Shown piece by piece: positions 41,222 through 51,688 of a DNA stretch of 64,000 nucleotides. The position numbers were made by a program, and so were the translations under genes. The notes under the pieces are model-generated. The model worked only from the letters and a program-made list of their open reading frames with translations. It ran no database searches and had not been told where the DNA came from. The stretch lies in the NCBI GenBank assembly GCA_030847615.1, contig JAUMIR010000001.1:367714687-367778686 (forward strand), in the 5' to 3' direction. This DNA comes from Gambelia wislizenii (Eukaryota; Chordata; Lepidosauria; Squamata; Crotaphytidae). Every line of letters begins with the position of its first letter. The stretch's first letter is position 1.

Positions 41222-41406
41222 TTCTCAATTGATTTTGCTGCAACCTAGCCTGGAATAGAGTCGAATTGAGTTTGTTTTGCACTACAGAGGGTTCCTGTCT
41301 ACAGCACAGAAGTTATTGTCCTTGTTGCACTTTTGCCCAATGCAAGCCAAGATACACAATTTTCTTATGTATTTAAAAATAAAGCACTACTTGCCAGAGA
41401 AGGCAT

Positions 41407-41452
41407 CACAGAATCATAGAACTGAAAGGGATCCCACGGGTCATCTAGTTAT
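41407..41452 (-). mobile_element. CR1 3' end fragment
   Basis: CACAGAATCATAGAACTGAA followed by GGGTCATCTAG is the reverse of the CR1 3' terminus, as in the longer copy at 62221. Confidence 0.6.
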
Positions 41453-41816
41453 AATTAAACTCTCATAACTCTAAGACTTATAATTATAAGCATCATTAAT
41501 TAGAAGTTAAATATTGGCTCAGAGATCTTGATTTTTAAGGTTTCGTACAAAAAAGTGCAAAAGCTCCAAGCTGGAACAATTTGTTTGTATCTAACCAAAC
41601 ATTATTTATGATACTTTAGTTTACATACACACAGACCTATGCTGACAACATGAACAGATTTTTGATTTTAAATAGTATTTAATCAGGAAAAGCTGAGTTA
41701 TATTTCTTTCTGTGTAGAGGAAAACCATTCTTTTGCAAACAATTTTCATCACTGGCAACTAGACAGGCACCAGTCTTTTGGGGGTAATAGGAAACTACTT
41801 ATCAAAAGAAAACAAT

Positions 41817-42040
41817 GGAGATTTTCACACTACACAGTTGCAGTGTTACTATTCCACTTTACTTGCTATGGCTGCCTCCTGTGGAATCCTGGGATTTGCA
41901 GTTTAGGGAGGGGCATTTACAACTCTCAGCCAGAGAGCTCTTAGGTCTCACTGAACTACAAACCCCAGAATTCCACAGGAGGAAGCCAGAGCAGTTAAAG
42001 TGGAATAGTAACACTATAACAGTATAGTGTGAAAATCTCC
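41817..42040. mobile_element. Palindromic MITE with GGAGATTTTCACACTA ends and AAT duplication
   Basis: Almost the whole 224 bp is an inverted repeat with arms of about 90 bp. Ends GGAGATTTTCACACTACACA and the reverse complement of GGAGATTTTCACACTATACT. AAT is duplicated at 41814-41816 and 42041-42043. The interior has GAATCCTGGGATTTGCAGTT and its partner AACTACAAACCCCAGAATTC, tying it to the elements at 9515 and 43286. Confidence 0.85.
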
Positions 42041-42278
42041 AATATTCCAGTTTGCCCCTGCAAAATATATACCTTACTCCATGGTACATATCAAGATCAA
42101 GATATTTTTCCTAGAGGACAAGGGCGAGGAAGCAATTTTAAACACATATTGGTGGAAAGCAGGGAAAAAAAATATTAATATAAAATGCCTCTGAATGATT
42201 TTGTTCTACAAAAGCTGATCAAACATACAGCAGAACCATTTCCCCAGTGTAATTTAACTACAGTGTCAGACAACTTAC

Positions 42279-42386
42279 CATTTATCAATGCATTTCTGAC
42301 AAAAGCTGTGGGCACAGGGCAAGATCAGATCAGCACGTCCATCCATACAGATACAACATTCTTCCTCATCAGTCAGCTGTTTCACC
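42279..42386 (-). CDS. RNF141: RNF141 exon with most of the RING finger
   Basis: It completes an Arg codon, then reads [20 protein letters not shown] to [13 protein letters not shown] and ends two bases into the Trp codon at donor GTAAGT. CCIC, the PCAHSFC block and CQKC give six of the eight C3HC4 zinc ligands; the last CPIC pair is in the 3' exon. All ligands are intact. Acceptor is TACTGCAG. Confidence 0.97.
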
Positions 42387-42454
42387 CTGCAGTACAAAGC
42401 AGTGCTATTTATCACAATGACAGACAATCTGATCTGGGGTAAATTTACATTTCA

Positions 42455-42738
42455 CCGATTTTCCTTGGGGTTTTTTTCAGGCTGTGAGGCCGTGTTCTGG
42501 AAGAGTTTACTTCTGAAATTTCGCCTGCATCTGTGGCTGGCATCTTCAGAGAATGGTTGGGTAGGAGTGTGTGTGGAGTTTATATACTGTGAACCCCTGT
42601 TGGGGAGCATATGTAAATTTGTGTAATTGAATGGTTAGTTCTCTGAGGATGCCAACCACAGATGCAGGCAAAACGTCACAAAGAAACTATTCCAGAACAC
42701 GGTCTCACAGTCCGGAAAAAAAACAAGGAAAATCCAAG
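42455..42738. mobile_element. Inverted pair of Penelope 3' ends
   Basis: The left arm (about 42455-42560, TTTTCCTTGGGG to CATCTTCAGAGAA) is homologous to the Penelope fragment at 40733. The right arm (42632-42738, TTCTCTGAGGATGCCAAC to AACAAGGAAAAT) is its reverse complement. About 70 bp of further Penelope sequence lies between. The result is a roughly 280-bp hairpin-forming structure 70 bp upstream of an RNF141 exon on the minus strand. Confidence 0.7.
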
Positions 42739-43285
42739 CCACAAAAATTCCAAATTCCACAAATCCACAAAGCTTAAAGTCTACATCCTTGTTCTTCTAC
42801 ATTGCTAAACCACAGACTATGATGTTTAAAGACAAAGGCAGTCTCTGTTGCTCTAAATGGGATCCAGGTAATGAAGAGAACTAGGGACACATAAATATAC
42901 TGAATCAGAGAAAGTAGCACAAATTCAAACTGTTACTTGATGCAGACTCACTGATGAGGTTTCGCCAACTAACCACCTCTATGTCTCTACTCCCCATGTG
43001 AACTCTGGTAACCATAACTGTTGCAGGGAGAAATACAATCAAGTGTAAAGTACTTTGCAGATTTTGGAGTTAAAACTTCCCATAAGTTAACTATACTAAA
43101 AGAACATTAAAAGAATGAATAATGGTTTAAGAAGGGAGAAATAAACAGGTTGTAGTATGGGAGGAACAGAATTGGGCAGCAACAAGGCAGTGGGGGAGGG
43201 AAGCAGTCCTTTTGAGAAACATTCAGTAAACCCAAGCTTCACACAGGCATATCATTTATACATGTTAAAACACAGCATTTACTGA

Positions 43286-43507
43286 GACCAAATCTACACT
43301 ACACAAACAATCCGGTTTCAAACTGGATTATTTGCCATGGCTCCTTTCTGTGGAATTCTGGGATTTGTAGTTTGGTGAGGCACCAGCACTCTTTGGCAGA
43401 GAAGGCTAAAGACCTTGTAAAACTACAAAATCCTGGTTTCCATAGGAAGGAGCCATGGCAAATAATCCACTTTCAAAATGGATTATTTGTGTAATGTGGA
43501 TTCGGCC
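43286..43507. mobile_element. PIF/Harbinger-like MITE with TGA duplication
   Basis: Ends GACCAAATCTACACTACACA and the reverse complement of GGCCGAATCCACATTACACA. TGA lies at 43283-43285 and 43508-43510. Palindromic core with GGGATTTGTAGTTTGGTGAG and AAAACTACAAAATCCTGG. Arms repeat CCATGGCTCCTTTC / GAAGGAGCCATGG and CAAACTGGATTATTTG. Closest relative is 52605-52830. Confidence 0.8.
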
Positions 43508-43885
43508 TGAATATCAAAGAAGTGTATTTATTTTTTTATCACCTTCTGGCTAGCCAACAGTTGAAACAGTGGAAAATTAAATGTCTCATCTTTCTTGACT
43601 ACTTAGAACAAGGACAATAGTAGCCAGAATAATAATTAAAAAAAACACTGCTGTGTGTATATTCCAGCCAATCATTGGCTCCATCATTCTTTGGACAAAA
43701 GATTGATAACACTGGTATACATGCTGCTCCAAAGGAAAAATAATGAGCTTATGAAAGCCAAGAATAAATTGTCTAGATGATAGCTATGGTATGCAACTTT
43801 CCATTGTTGTCAATTTATCCATAACCTCATTAGGCTTTTAACAGCGAACAAAAGTACATTATGCAACCTGTCCCAAAGACGATGG

Positions 43886-44014
43886 CCTAAATCCAGTTGT
43901 CAGGCCCAACTACAGCAGACTTGCTGAATGAATGATTTACTTTTGAAATGCCATTCACCAATTGATTCAATGGGTGTCCTCTAGCTGGGACTAGCAATTG
44001 TATTTAGATCCATG
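43886..44014. repeat. Short palindromic repeat (CTAAATCCARTTG family)
   Basis: CTAAATCCAGTTGTCAGGCC at the left is the inverted partner of GGGACTAGCAATTGTATTTAG at the right, and GATTCAATGGGTGTCC lies in the body. Eroded relatives occur near 20735, 30655 and 31235. It is probably a MITE or SINE-derived fold-back; the family is not assigned. Confidence 0.5.
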
Positions 44015-44160
44015 TGTGCATATGTCACCTCATTCAAGAGTACCGACAGCAACAAAAGCAAAAACAGGCAGTACCAATAACTGGCTAGAACTGGGAAAAG
44101 GCTTTGAAAGGGAAAACTAATATAAGTGGCAAATTTGTTACAAAATGGATTTGTTGAATA

Positions 44161-44409
44161 CAGTAGGACTCATATCTGCTGGGGACTGGTTCTGGGCCCC
44201 CCCGTGGATACTGAAAACCGTGGATAATAGCAAAGCCATTGAAAATAATGGGACTTCTGGTTTAAAATACAATAGAGTTGCCTTGGATGACCTAGAAAAT
44301 GGCTAGAGAGGACACATTTTCTAGGAAGACTCTATGGTGGGTGTGCTGTTGTGTTCCGTAGACACTTGAATCAGTGGGTAATGAATCAGTGGATACGGGG
44401 GTCCTACTG
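44161..44409. mobile_element. Tigger/mariner-like MITE, CAGTAGGACCCCC family
   Basis: Ends CAGTAGGACTCATATCTG and the reverse complement of CAGTAGGACCCCCGTATCC, flanked by TA at 44159-44160 and 44410-44411. The interior is the reverse of the copy at 14475 (CCTAGAAAATGGCTAGAGAG). It lies 360 bp from an RNF141 exon. Confidence 0.85.
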
Positions 44410-44769
44410 TATACTAGCCCCTACAGCCAGAGGGGCTGCTTCTTTCCCAAGAAAGCCTACATATCATAACATTTAATGAAGATAATTAGCTTATACAAGT
44501 AACTCCTATTATTTGGGAGCACTCATTCATTGCAGGTATTTCCCATTAAACAAAAACCCTTACCAAACCTGAAAATTCCTTATATTCACATGGTAAGAAA
44601 AAGGTTAATAGCTTAATTCTAGAATATTTTGTATTCTATAATATTCTGAGAGCCCTAACATTACATTTTTATTTAGTACAAAATATTATTTAATATAATA
44701 TGCCAATCAAATACGCATACATAACTAAAAAAAGCATTCAAGCAAAAATGAGCTCTAATTCAGAGTTAC

Positions 44770-44951
44770 CTTCCCATCCAAATGCTGGCCTGACAAGATG
44801 CAACAGAAGCCAGATCCTCTGCAGCTCCTTCTGAGGCAGTGTTCTGTGAAAAAACACCTGCTGCTTGACTTGTGATATCATTATAAAGTTGAATGAACTG
44901 ATACAAGTTCATGATTCTTGACGCTTCAACAATGCCACTTGTCTTGTTTAT
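44770..44951 (-). CDS. RNF141: RNF141 exon
   Basis: It begins [19 protein letters not shown], continues through [11 protein letters not shown] and a variable Ser/Ala/Glu-rich linker, and ends CQASIWMG plus two bases of Arg at donor GTAACT. The linker before the RING differs most from the mammalian protein, as expected for a flexible segment, but its length is the same. Acceptor is TCTCTATTTAG. Confidence 0.95.
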
Positions 44952-45435
44952 CTAAATAGAGAGAAAGCAGTCTTACCATTTTTGTTTTAATCTTCTCAAC
45001 ATTATTTCTTTATAGAAAAGCACACAACCAAGGCATGAATCAAGAGTTCTGAAAGTTAAGATGGCGTACCATAATATAAGAATTTCCATGTTGTGGATGG
45101 CTTTACTATGTTCAGAACATCCCTAAAATTATGAACACCAGTCATCTATTTAGTTTCATTTTGGATACAGGTATCCCTCAGTTAGCAAACTAGATATGTT
45201 CTTAGCATGATTTCTTTAACAGAAAATTTGGTACCAGAGGCAGAAATAACAGGGAAAGAATAGGGATAGGTTCGAATATCACAAAACAGAAGAGCAATTC
45301 AACACATTTCAGCATTTTTAAAATCCAAAACTAGTATTATGCAGATATGAAATTAAACAAGCAGGCCAGGTAAACCTTGCATAAGTAAACAAAAGCATTT
45401 TGAGCCTTCTAGAAAAGAGGAAGACCACATTACGT

Positions 45436-45480
45436 GTGGATAGCCATGGTGCTGAATTTGCAGGACCTGAGTAGGGCCAT

Positions 45481-45484
<4 letters not shown>
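45436..45484 (+). mobile_element. Sauria SINE fragment
   Basis: GGATAGCCATGGTGCTGAAT and GCAGGACCTGAGTAGGGCC match the Sauria SINE 3' module seen at 27825. It is cut off by the (AAT)n tail of an L2 copy. Confidence 0.55.
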
Positions 45485-45511
<27 letters not shown>

Positions 45512-46112
45512 TATTATTATTTATACCCCGCCCCTCTGTTAAAACAATCGGGGCAGCTTACAAAATTTAAAATGCAATACAAATAAAATCCCTAAACACC
45601 CCCACTCCCACCCTCCCCCACAAAAAACATTAAACAAATATAAATTTAAAACAACTAATCTAAAATCACATTTAAAACTATAAATACAATAAAATATAAT
45701 AAATGGCCAGCAGCCTAGAAGAGGCCAGGATCCCCTGAGGCCGGGATCTGATTAGAAAAGGCCTGCCGAAAGAGATCCATCTTTAGTGCTTTTTTAAAGC
45801 CACTCAGGCTTGTTATCTGACGGATCTCATTCGGCAGGTCATTCCACAATTTGGGGGCGATTACCGAAAAGGCCCTCTGGGAGGTTGCAGACAGCCTAGA
45901 TTTTTGTGGCTAAAGCAAATTCCTCCCAGAGGACCGGAGTGCGCGGGTAGGATTGTATGGGAGGAGGCGGTTCCGGAGATAAGTTGGACCCAAGCCATTT
46001 AGGGCTTTAAAGGTAATAACCAACACCTTATACTGGGCCCGGAAACTGATTGGCAGCCAGTGAAGAGATTTTAATACTGGAGTTATATGGTCTCTCCTAT
46101 ATTAGCTGGCAT
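45485..46112 (-). mobile_element. L2-type LINE, 3' fragment
   Basis: It starts with an (AAT)n tail followed by TTTATACCCCGCCCCTCTG and runs into the ORF2 C-terminal coding region in reverse, with CATTCCACAATTTGGGGGCG and CCCAAGCCATTTAGGGCTTT, the same segments as in 56572-57170. It is 5'-truncated. Confidence 0.85.
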
Positions 46113-46251
46113 TTTCCAATAGCATAAAGCAGCCAAATCCCCAGGATTAGCCTAAGGCATCTTGCTACCTTGGATAATTGATAAAATGCCTATTCTCCTC
46201 ATTCTACCTACAGAAGAAACATTGGTGAAGGAACAGCATCCATTAGTGCAA

Positions 46252-46433
46252 TGCTACTCAAAGTGGTAGTCCCTGGATCTTGGTGGTCCATAACTCATTG
46301 GCTTCCGGTACATGGAGAGTTTCCAGGAAAGAAAGAAATAGTTCTAGCCAACGGACACAAATATAACACCAGTCCCTGGCATATGAGGAAAAAAAGTTAC
46401 CTTCATCAGACAGCCTGAGAAGCACTTCTCTAG
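46252..46433. mobile_element. hAT-type MITE with 8-bp duplication
   Basis: The left end TGCTACTCAAAGTGGTAGTC and the right end AGAAGCACTTCTCTAG are inverted relatives of common hAT termini. Flanks TAGTGCAA (46244-46251) and TAGTGCAT (46434-46441) agree at seven of eight positions, the hAT duplication length. Confidence 0.6.
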
Positions 46434-46559
46434 TAGTGCATCTGAGGGCGGCTGGACCACTTAGGGAATGTGAGGCAGGCGAGCACATGCGGTTTTCTCC
46501 CACAACAATTCACTGCTCCTCCCTGCTCCCTCAGCATCTGCTGCTTGAGGCAGCCACCC

Positions 46560-46655
46560 AACTGCTTGGTAACAGGCTGATCTGGAGGTCTCATTCACTT
46601 TTCTCAGTTGCCATAAGTGAAGTTGACTTGACAACAGTGAACAACAACAACAGAG
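46560..46655 (+). mobile_element. Sauria SINE 3' region
   Basis: CTGATCTGGAGGTCTCATTC, GTTGCCATAAGTGAAGTTGA and the terminal AACAACAACAACA tail match the Sauria SINE 3' end. It may be the far part of the copy cut at 45484, but 450 bp of other DNA between it and the L2 fragment argue for a separate piece. Confidence 0.55.
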
Positions 46656-46998
46656 GCCACTTGGAAGCTCCTCTACCAAAATGCATGCAGCGATGACTTT
46701 TTCTTTCTCTTTTCTCTTCAATGGCTTTGCCTCTACTTATCTTATGATTCCTATTTTATTGCCCAAATTTATCGATTTATGTTTCTTTAACATGATGGGA
46801 GAGCATGGTTTAACATAATCCTTAGCAATTTTTTTTAAAAAAAAACCCTTCCAGCTAGACAGAGGATAAGGAGGGAAAGCAGGGGGCTAGGAGGCATCAA
46901 ATGACTTTGTAAAAGGGAACTTCTTTGTCAGAGGCTTTGTTAACTGAGATATGCCTGTAATTTTTAAGTCCTTTAACTAACAAAGTTGTTTTTCAGTG

Positions 46999-47147
46999 CA
47001 GTGGTTCTCAACTTTTGGTCCTTCAGCTGCGTTGAACTTCAGCTGCTTTGAACATTTCTCAGAATCCCTGACAACTGGTTATGCTAGCTAGGACCTCTGG
47101 AAGTTGAAGCTCCAAACAATGGAAAGATCCTAGGTTGAGAACCACTG
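46999..47147. mobile_element. hAT-type MITE (CAGTGGTTCTCAAC ends)
   Basis: Perfect 14-bp inverted ends CAGTGGTTCTCAAC and GTTGAGAACCACTG. These are typical of Charlie-like hAT elements. The flanking 8-mers do not match, so age or deletion has erased the duplication. Confidence 0.75.
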
Positions 47148-47221
47148 CTTTCATCCAACCATTGCATGACAAACAATGAAAAGTAGAACCTGATACTTTA
47201 AAAAAAACCCTCTTGCTAGCT

Positions 47222-47406
47222 AGTTGTTGCTGTGTACCTTCAAGTAATTTCTGACTAATGAAGACCCTATCACAGAGTTTTCTTAGCAGAATTTGTTCAG
47301 AGGTTTGCCCTTGCCTTCCTCTGAAGCTGAGTCACTCAGTGGGTTTTGTTCAAGGTCACCCAGTGGATTTTCATGGCCACTCAAACCACTACACCATGCT
47401 GGCTCC
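47222..47406 (-). mobile_element. tRNA-derived Sauria-type SINE with target duplication
   Basis: Reversed tail (GTTGTTGCTGTGTACCTTCA), body (CAGAGGTTTGCCCTTGCC, CAAGGTCACCCAGTGG) and head (ACCACTACACCATGCTGGCT). The 9-bp duplication TTGCTAGCT lies at 47213-47221 and 47407-47415. It sits about 90 bp downstream of an RNF141 exon in transcript direction. Confidence 0.85.
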
Positions 47407-47494
47407 TTGCTAGCTCGAGTTAGGTACAAAGTCTAGCAATATTATCTTGATTATTCATTATGAATCATAAAATTAAAGGCTTTGATAAGCTTAC

Positions 47495-47603
47495 CTTTGT
47501 ACATACTACCCGAACAGCCACCTTCCAGAGTGCAGAGGAATCTGAACCTGGCTGAACTTCAAATAGCAGATGCTTGTCTTGGCCAGCACCTAACTTCGCA
47601 GTT
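47495..47603 (-). CDS. RNF141: RNF141 exon
   Basis: The first base completes Val, then [20 protein letters not shown] to VVCTK, ending on a codon boundary at donor GTAAGC. Acceptor is [25 protein letters not shown] is a hallmark of RNF141. Confidence 0.96.
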
Positions 47604-48154
47604 CTAAAATGTTTTAATAATACTATATTTAATGCTAAGTAGTAGCAGTACCACAAGTTAGTCCACATTACAGCAGAGAAAGGTTAATATTTTACCCTTT
47701 AACTACAGACTGAATTTATAACAAGAATCCCAGAAGAATACATACTTTAAAAATACAACACATAGCTTTATTTTTTGTACAATTTACTAACAGTAAGGCC
47801 ACATTTTAATACAAAGACCAGAACTAAGTAAACACAAGCACAACAGCACTGGCAGAAGCAAATGCCCCTGTCCCCTCCAACTTCAGCAACTCCCAATGCT
47901 ACCACTGCTGTCGTGCAGGTGACTGAGGTGAAGTAATAATCTCTAAAAATTGGGTAGCTCTAATTTATAGTTAATAAAATGAACATGTAGTCTCTCTCTG
48001 CTTAGACTCCCGAAACAATCATGAGCTTTGTCTTCTCCCTCTCATCCCCACCTGTGCTTCAGGATAATTCCGTTTCCCAATAGAAAGATATGAAAATTAC
48101 ATTTTTCAGGATTTAGACACATACACATATTGTTTTCTGGTCTTGATTTAGTGG

Positions 48155-48285
48155 GAAGGGCTGTAGCTAAGAGGCTGAGTACATGCTTTGCATACAAAAA
48201 GTCCAATATTCCACCCCAGGATATCCAGATAAGCTTGGAAAGGACCTTCCCTGAAACCCTGAACAGCGGTTGCCATTCAGTGTAG
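48155..48285 (+). mobile_element. tRNA-derived SINE head (GGGCTGTAGCTAAGAGG family)
   Basis: GGGCTGTAGCTAAGAGGCTG with GCTTTGCATACAAAAAG and a degraded B-box resembles a tRNA-like head followed by the body CCTTCCCTGAAACCCTGAAC. Its 3' half resembles the fragment at 7437 on the other strand. A G-run follows at 48295-48306. Confidence 0.6.
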
Positions 48286-49170
48286 GGGTTTTTTGGGGGG
48301 GGGGGGAGAAGGCTCCAAATAGCCCCAGGGGGTGTAAATGACCATTTCATCATACTCTACCAAACACAGTTTTGGCCTAAAAGGGCCTATTAAAAACCAG
48401 AAGTGATCAGATTGTCACATCTAATCTACCCCTGCCACCGCGGGCCTAATTTTATTTTATTTTAAAAAGTAAATATGACCATGACAAACAGATAGTAGGG
48501 AATATAATTTTTTCTAATACAAATTTTAATCAGCAGTTACACCTATTTTTCTTTTTAATACATGTATCCTTCAGGTCACTCATGTATTAAAATATTTAAG
48601 TGTCTCAGAGTTTGCACTTGCTCCTTTAATGAAGTTTTAATGAAAGTAAACTACCGGTAGGTTAATGTATTGGTATAATTTTTCACATGTAGGACCTATC
48701 AGCCTACATTTAATTCCTTGCCAGGGAAAAGATCTCCCCAATACACATCTGCTACTTGGATTCGAAAAGGTTCATAAGAATGTGATGTAGTAAGTTGCAA
48801 TTTAAAAAAAACTTATGCCACAATATACTTAGTAAGTCTTTTAAAATGCCATAGGAATTCAGGGGTGTGAGGATCAAGACCAAGATTGCCATTCTGGGAC
48901 CCCCCCCTCTAAATATTACTATTTCCTGGGTAAGTGTTATACAGTCATAGCATAGTTATATAAATGGGCTGAAAGAGACATTATGCACTTCTTAATAGGG
49001 CTTCATATTATCAAGAACAGCTTATATTTAATTAGAAGGCACATGGGGTCCCATTCTACAAAATAGGTTTCTAACCATTATAATAATTCATTCTAGAAAG
49101 GTGTAATGCATTATGTTGTTCAAGTGTTAAAACATGCTATATACAAAACAAAGAAATTGAGAAGCCTTAC

Positions 49171-49362
49171 ACATCATTAAGTTCAGCTACTCGCCCCAAA
49201 AACTCTTCATATGTCAAAAAGCCACTTTCTCGAACCAGAGAGACATGTTTGATGAATTTTTCTGGAAGCTTATTAATAACAGTATGTGTCTGGCTTGAAA
49301 GCTGTTGGCCCATGATAAAGTGCTTTAGCTCAACGTCCAGGAAGAAAAGCAACTTTGGTCAT
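49171..49362 (-). CDS. RNF141: RNF141 first coding exon (start codon at 49313-49311)
   Basis: RNF141 is a C3HC4 RING protein, a presumed E3 ubiquitin ligase strongly expressed in testis. The coding part, [20 protein letters not shown] to VAELND plus two bases, ends at donor GTAAGG. The ATG is chosen because MGQQ matches the known N-terminus; Gly2 fits an N-myristoylation signal (inference). Codons in the five exons total 693 bp, 230 residues plus stop, the same as the mammalian protein, with every phase consistent. The exon starts after the minus-strand acceptor GGAACTCCCCAG. Its first three bases form an upstream ATG that opens a 10-codon frame ending at 49330, out of frame with the main start. 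Confidence 0.95.
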
Positions 49363-50559
49363 CTGGGGAGTTCCTAAGAAATATGGTTTGAAACACTGCA
49401 TTAGTACATAAATGGTCATCACCAGCTAACTAAATATCAAGATCTATGTGCTGACGTCGAGTTGTGTCCTTCCACCACCAGAAAGTCCCTGCTGTTGGAT
49501 CAAATAATACCCTCTGTCCTTTGCAGCTCCCCTTATTTTCTCTGGAGGATTAACGGACCCCCAGGGACAGCCTTTGGGGCATCAAGGAAAGAGGAAAGGA
49601 AGGGAAACTTCTGTTCTATGAGCAGAAGTCTGTTCATATAACATTGGCTGTAGCCCACTTAGATGAACAGTTCCAGATTACAAGTGATTCAACTGGCATC
49701 TAACTTAACCACTACCTCAACAAGCAAGCATATTTAGTTAGCATCTGGTAAACACATGCTCTAATTAAGCGCATAGAAAACTGTAGAATACAAAATGCAA
49801 TTACTGTATTGTACTGTCATTCAGTAGACAGAAAACAACCACCTCTTAATGGGGGAGAAAATGTTCAGGCTCATTCATGTTAAGCCATGCAGAAAATAAC
49901 AGTGTCCAGCAAGATCTAACCAGCGCTCAAGGGAAAGCACATCTATTAAGCCAGACAAGGAAAGCCCTTTTTAAATTACTGTATATTTATGCTACAGGAA
50001 ACACTATAATTTACATCATGATTCAACCTATGCTCTAACTTATAACTCTGTTTTAAAAAATTATTTATCCAAGGACTTTCAGGCACCTGATTTCAATATG
50101 AAATAGTACCATAGCTCACAAAGTTTTCCAAACAGTAAGTATATCAAAGACCTGAGTATTTGCATTTCTAAAATGGACACGCAGAAATAAAACAACAAAT
50201 GCCTTCCTGAATTTCAGTTTAGAATACCATGTAAATCATAATGGCAACATTCATGTAAGCATCTGTTGTGCAGAATCCATGAAAGTTGCTTTGACACCAT
50301 GACCACTCTCTTATGCACTTTGCTGTTCGTGTCTGCCAAACCTCTAGCAGTAACAGAATAACTAAAATATGAAAGCATCGAATACCACAGCCACAACATA
50401 TTTAATACTTGAGGCCAAGTTCTTTTAGCAAGTTCTTTCAGCATGTTCAGCATGTTGCATCCAAGTTTTGAGCTGGTACCATTCTAATTTTAAACTAGAA
50501 AAAACAAAATTCTATTAACACCAAAGATTTAAAGAATCTATTGAAGCAATATCCTAGAG
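49363..50559. other. RNF141 first intron, proximal part
   Basis: No repeat or exon is recognised in this stretch. Confidence 0.45.
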
Positions 50560-51680
50560 CAGTGGCTCTTAACCTTTTCTTTATCAGAGACCCCTTTTTA
50601 CTGTATTTTGTTGCCGTGGACCCCCAAGACTTAACTCAAGATTTAAAACCCTAATAATGATAACAACAAAAATGAAATGCACAGATACAGGATGGGTAAC
50701 ACCTGGCTTGATGGCAGTACATGTGAAAGGGATCTAGGAGTCTTTGTGGACCACAAGCTGAACGTGAGTCAGCAGTGTGATGCAGCAGCTAAAAAAGCCA
50801 ATGCTATTCTAGGCTGCATTAATAGGAGTATAGTGTCCAGATCATGGGAAGTAACAGTGCCACTCTATTCTGCTTTGGTCAGACTTCACCTGGAATACTG
50901 TGTCCAGTTCTGGGCACCACAATTCAGGAAGGATATTGAGAAGCTGGAACGTGTCCAGAGGAGGGCGACCAGGATGGTGGGAGGTCTGGAAGCCATGACC
51001 TATGAGGAGCGGCTTAGGGAGCTGGGTATGTTTAGCCTGGAGAAGAGAAGGTTGAGAAGTGACATGATAGCCATGTTTAAATATCTGAAGGGATGTCTTA
51101 CTGAGCATGGGGCAACCTTGTTTTCTGCTGCTCCAAAGACTAGGACACAGAGCAATGGGTTCAAACTAAAGGAAAAGAGATTCCACCTAAACGTTAGGAA
51201 GAACTTCCTGACAGTAAGAGCTGTTCGGAAGTGGAATACACTGCCTGGTAGTGTGGTGTAGTCTCCTTTGGAGGTTTTTAAACAGAGGCTAGATGGCCAT
51301 CTGTCGGGAATGATTTGATTGTGTATTCATGCATGGCAGGGGTTGGACTAGATGGCCCTTTTGGTCTCTTCCAACTCTATGATTCTAACAACAACAATAA
51401 TACCTGATAACAATACTATTACACCACCCATTAAACCTCCCCTCAGAGGCACTGGAAGGGGAGGGAAGATTTTTCTCCTGCTTCTTCCTGCTAGTTTGTA
51501 GCTGGAGCAACTGAATGGCAATGTGCAGACCAGGCCAGCCACCCATAGCCATGGCTCCTGTCATGTGGCCACTCCACTGTAGGGAGGAGGTGGGGCAAGC
51601 AGCCTTCAAGCCTTTGCAGGTCACCTATGAAGACATCACGGACCCCTGGGGGTCCCCGGACCACAGGTTAAGAACCACTG
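50560..51680. mobile_element. hAT-type non-autonomous element split by a CR1
   Basis: Ends CAGTGGCTCTTAACCT and AGGTTAAGAACCACTG are inverted repeats with one mismatch. Flanks TCCTAGAG (50552-50559) and CCCTAGAA (51681-51688) agree at six of eight positions, as expected for an aged hAT duplication. Host-element sequence with GACCCC(C/T) runs is seen on both sides of the CR1, at 50560-50669 and 51395-51680. Confidence 0.75.
50670..51385 (+). mobile_element. CR1-type LINE, 3' fragment inside the hAT element
   Basis: The frame 50677-51261 holds the RT C-terminal region: [53 protein letters not shown]. It ends with the CR1 3' terminus CCAACTCTATGATTCTA. TAACAACAA occurs on both sides (50661-50669 and 51386-51394), which may be a target duplication, though it is of low complexity. 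It shares the WLDGSTCERDLGV motif with the copy at 12935. Confidence 0.85.
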
Positions 51681-51688
51681 CCCTAGAA

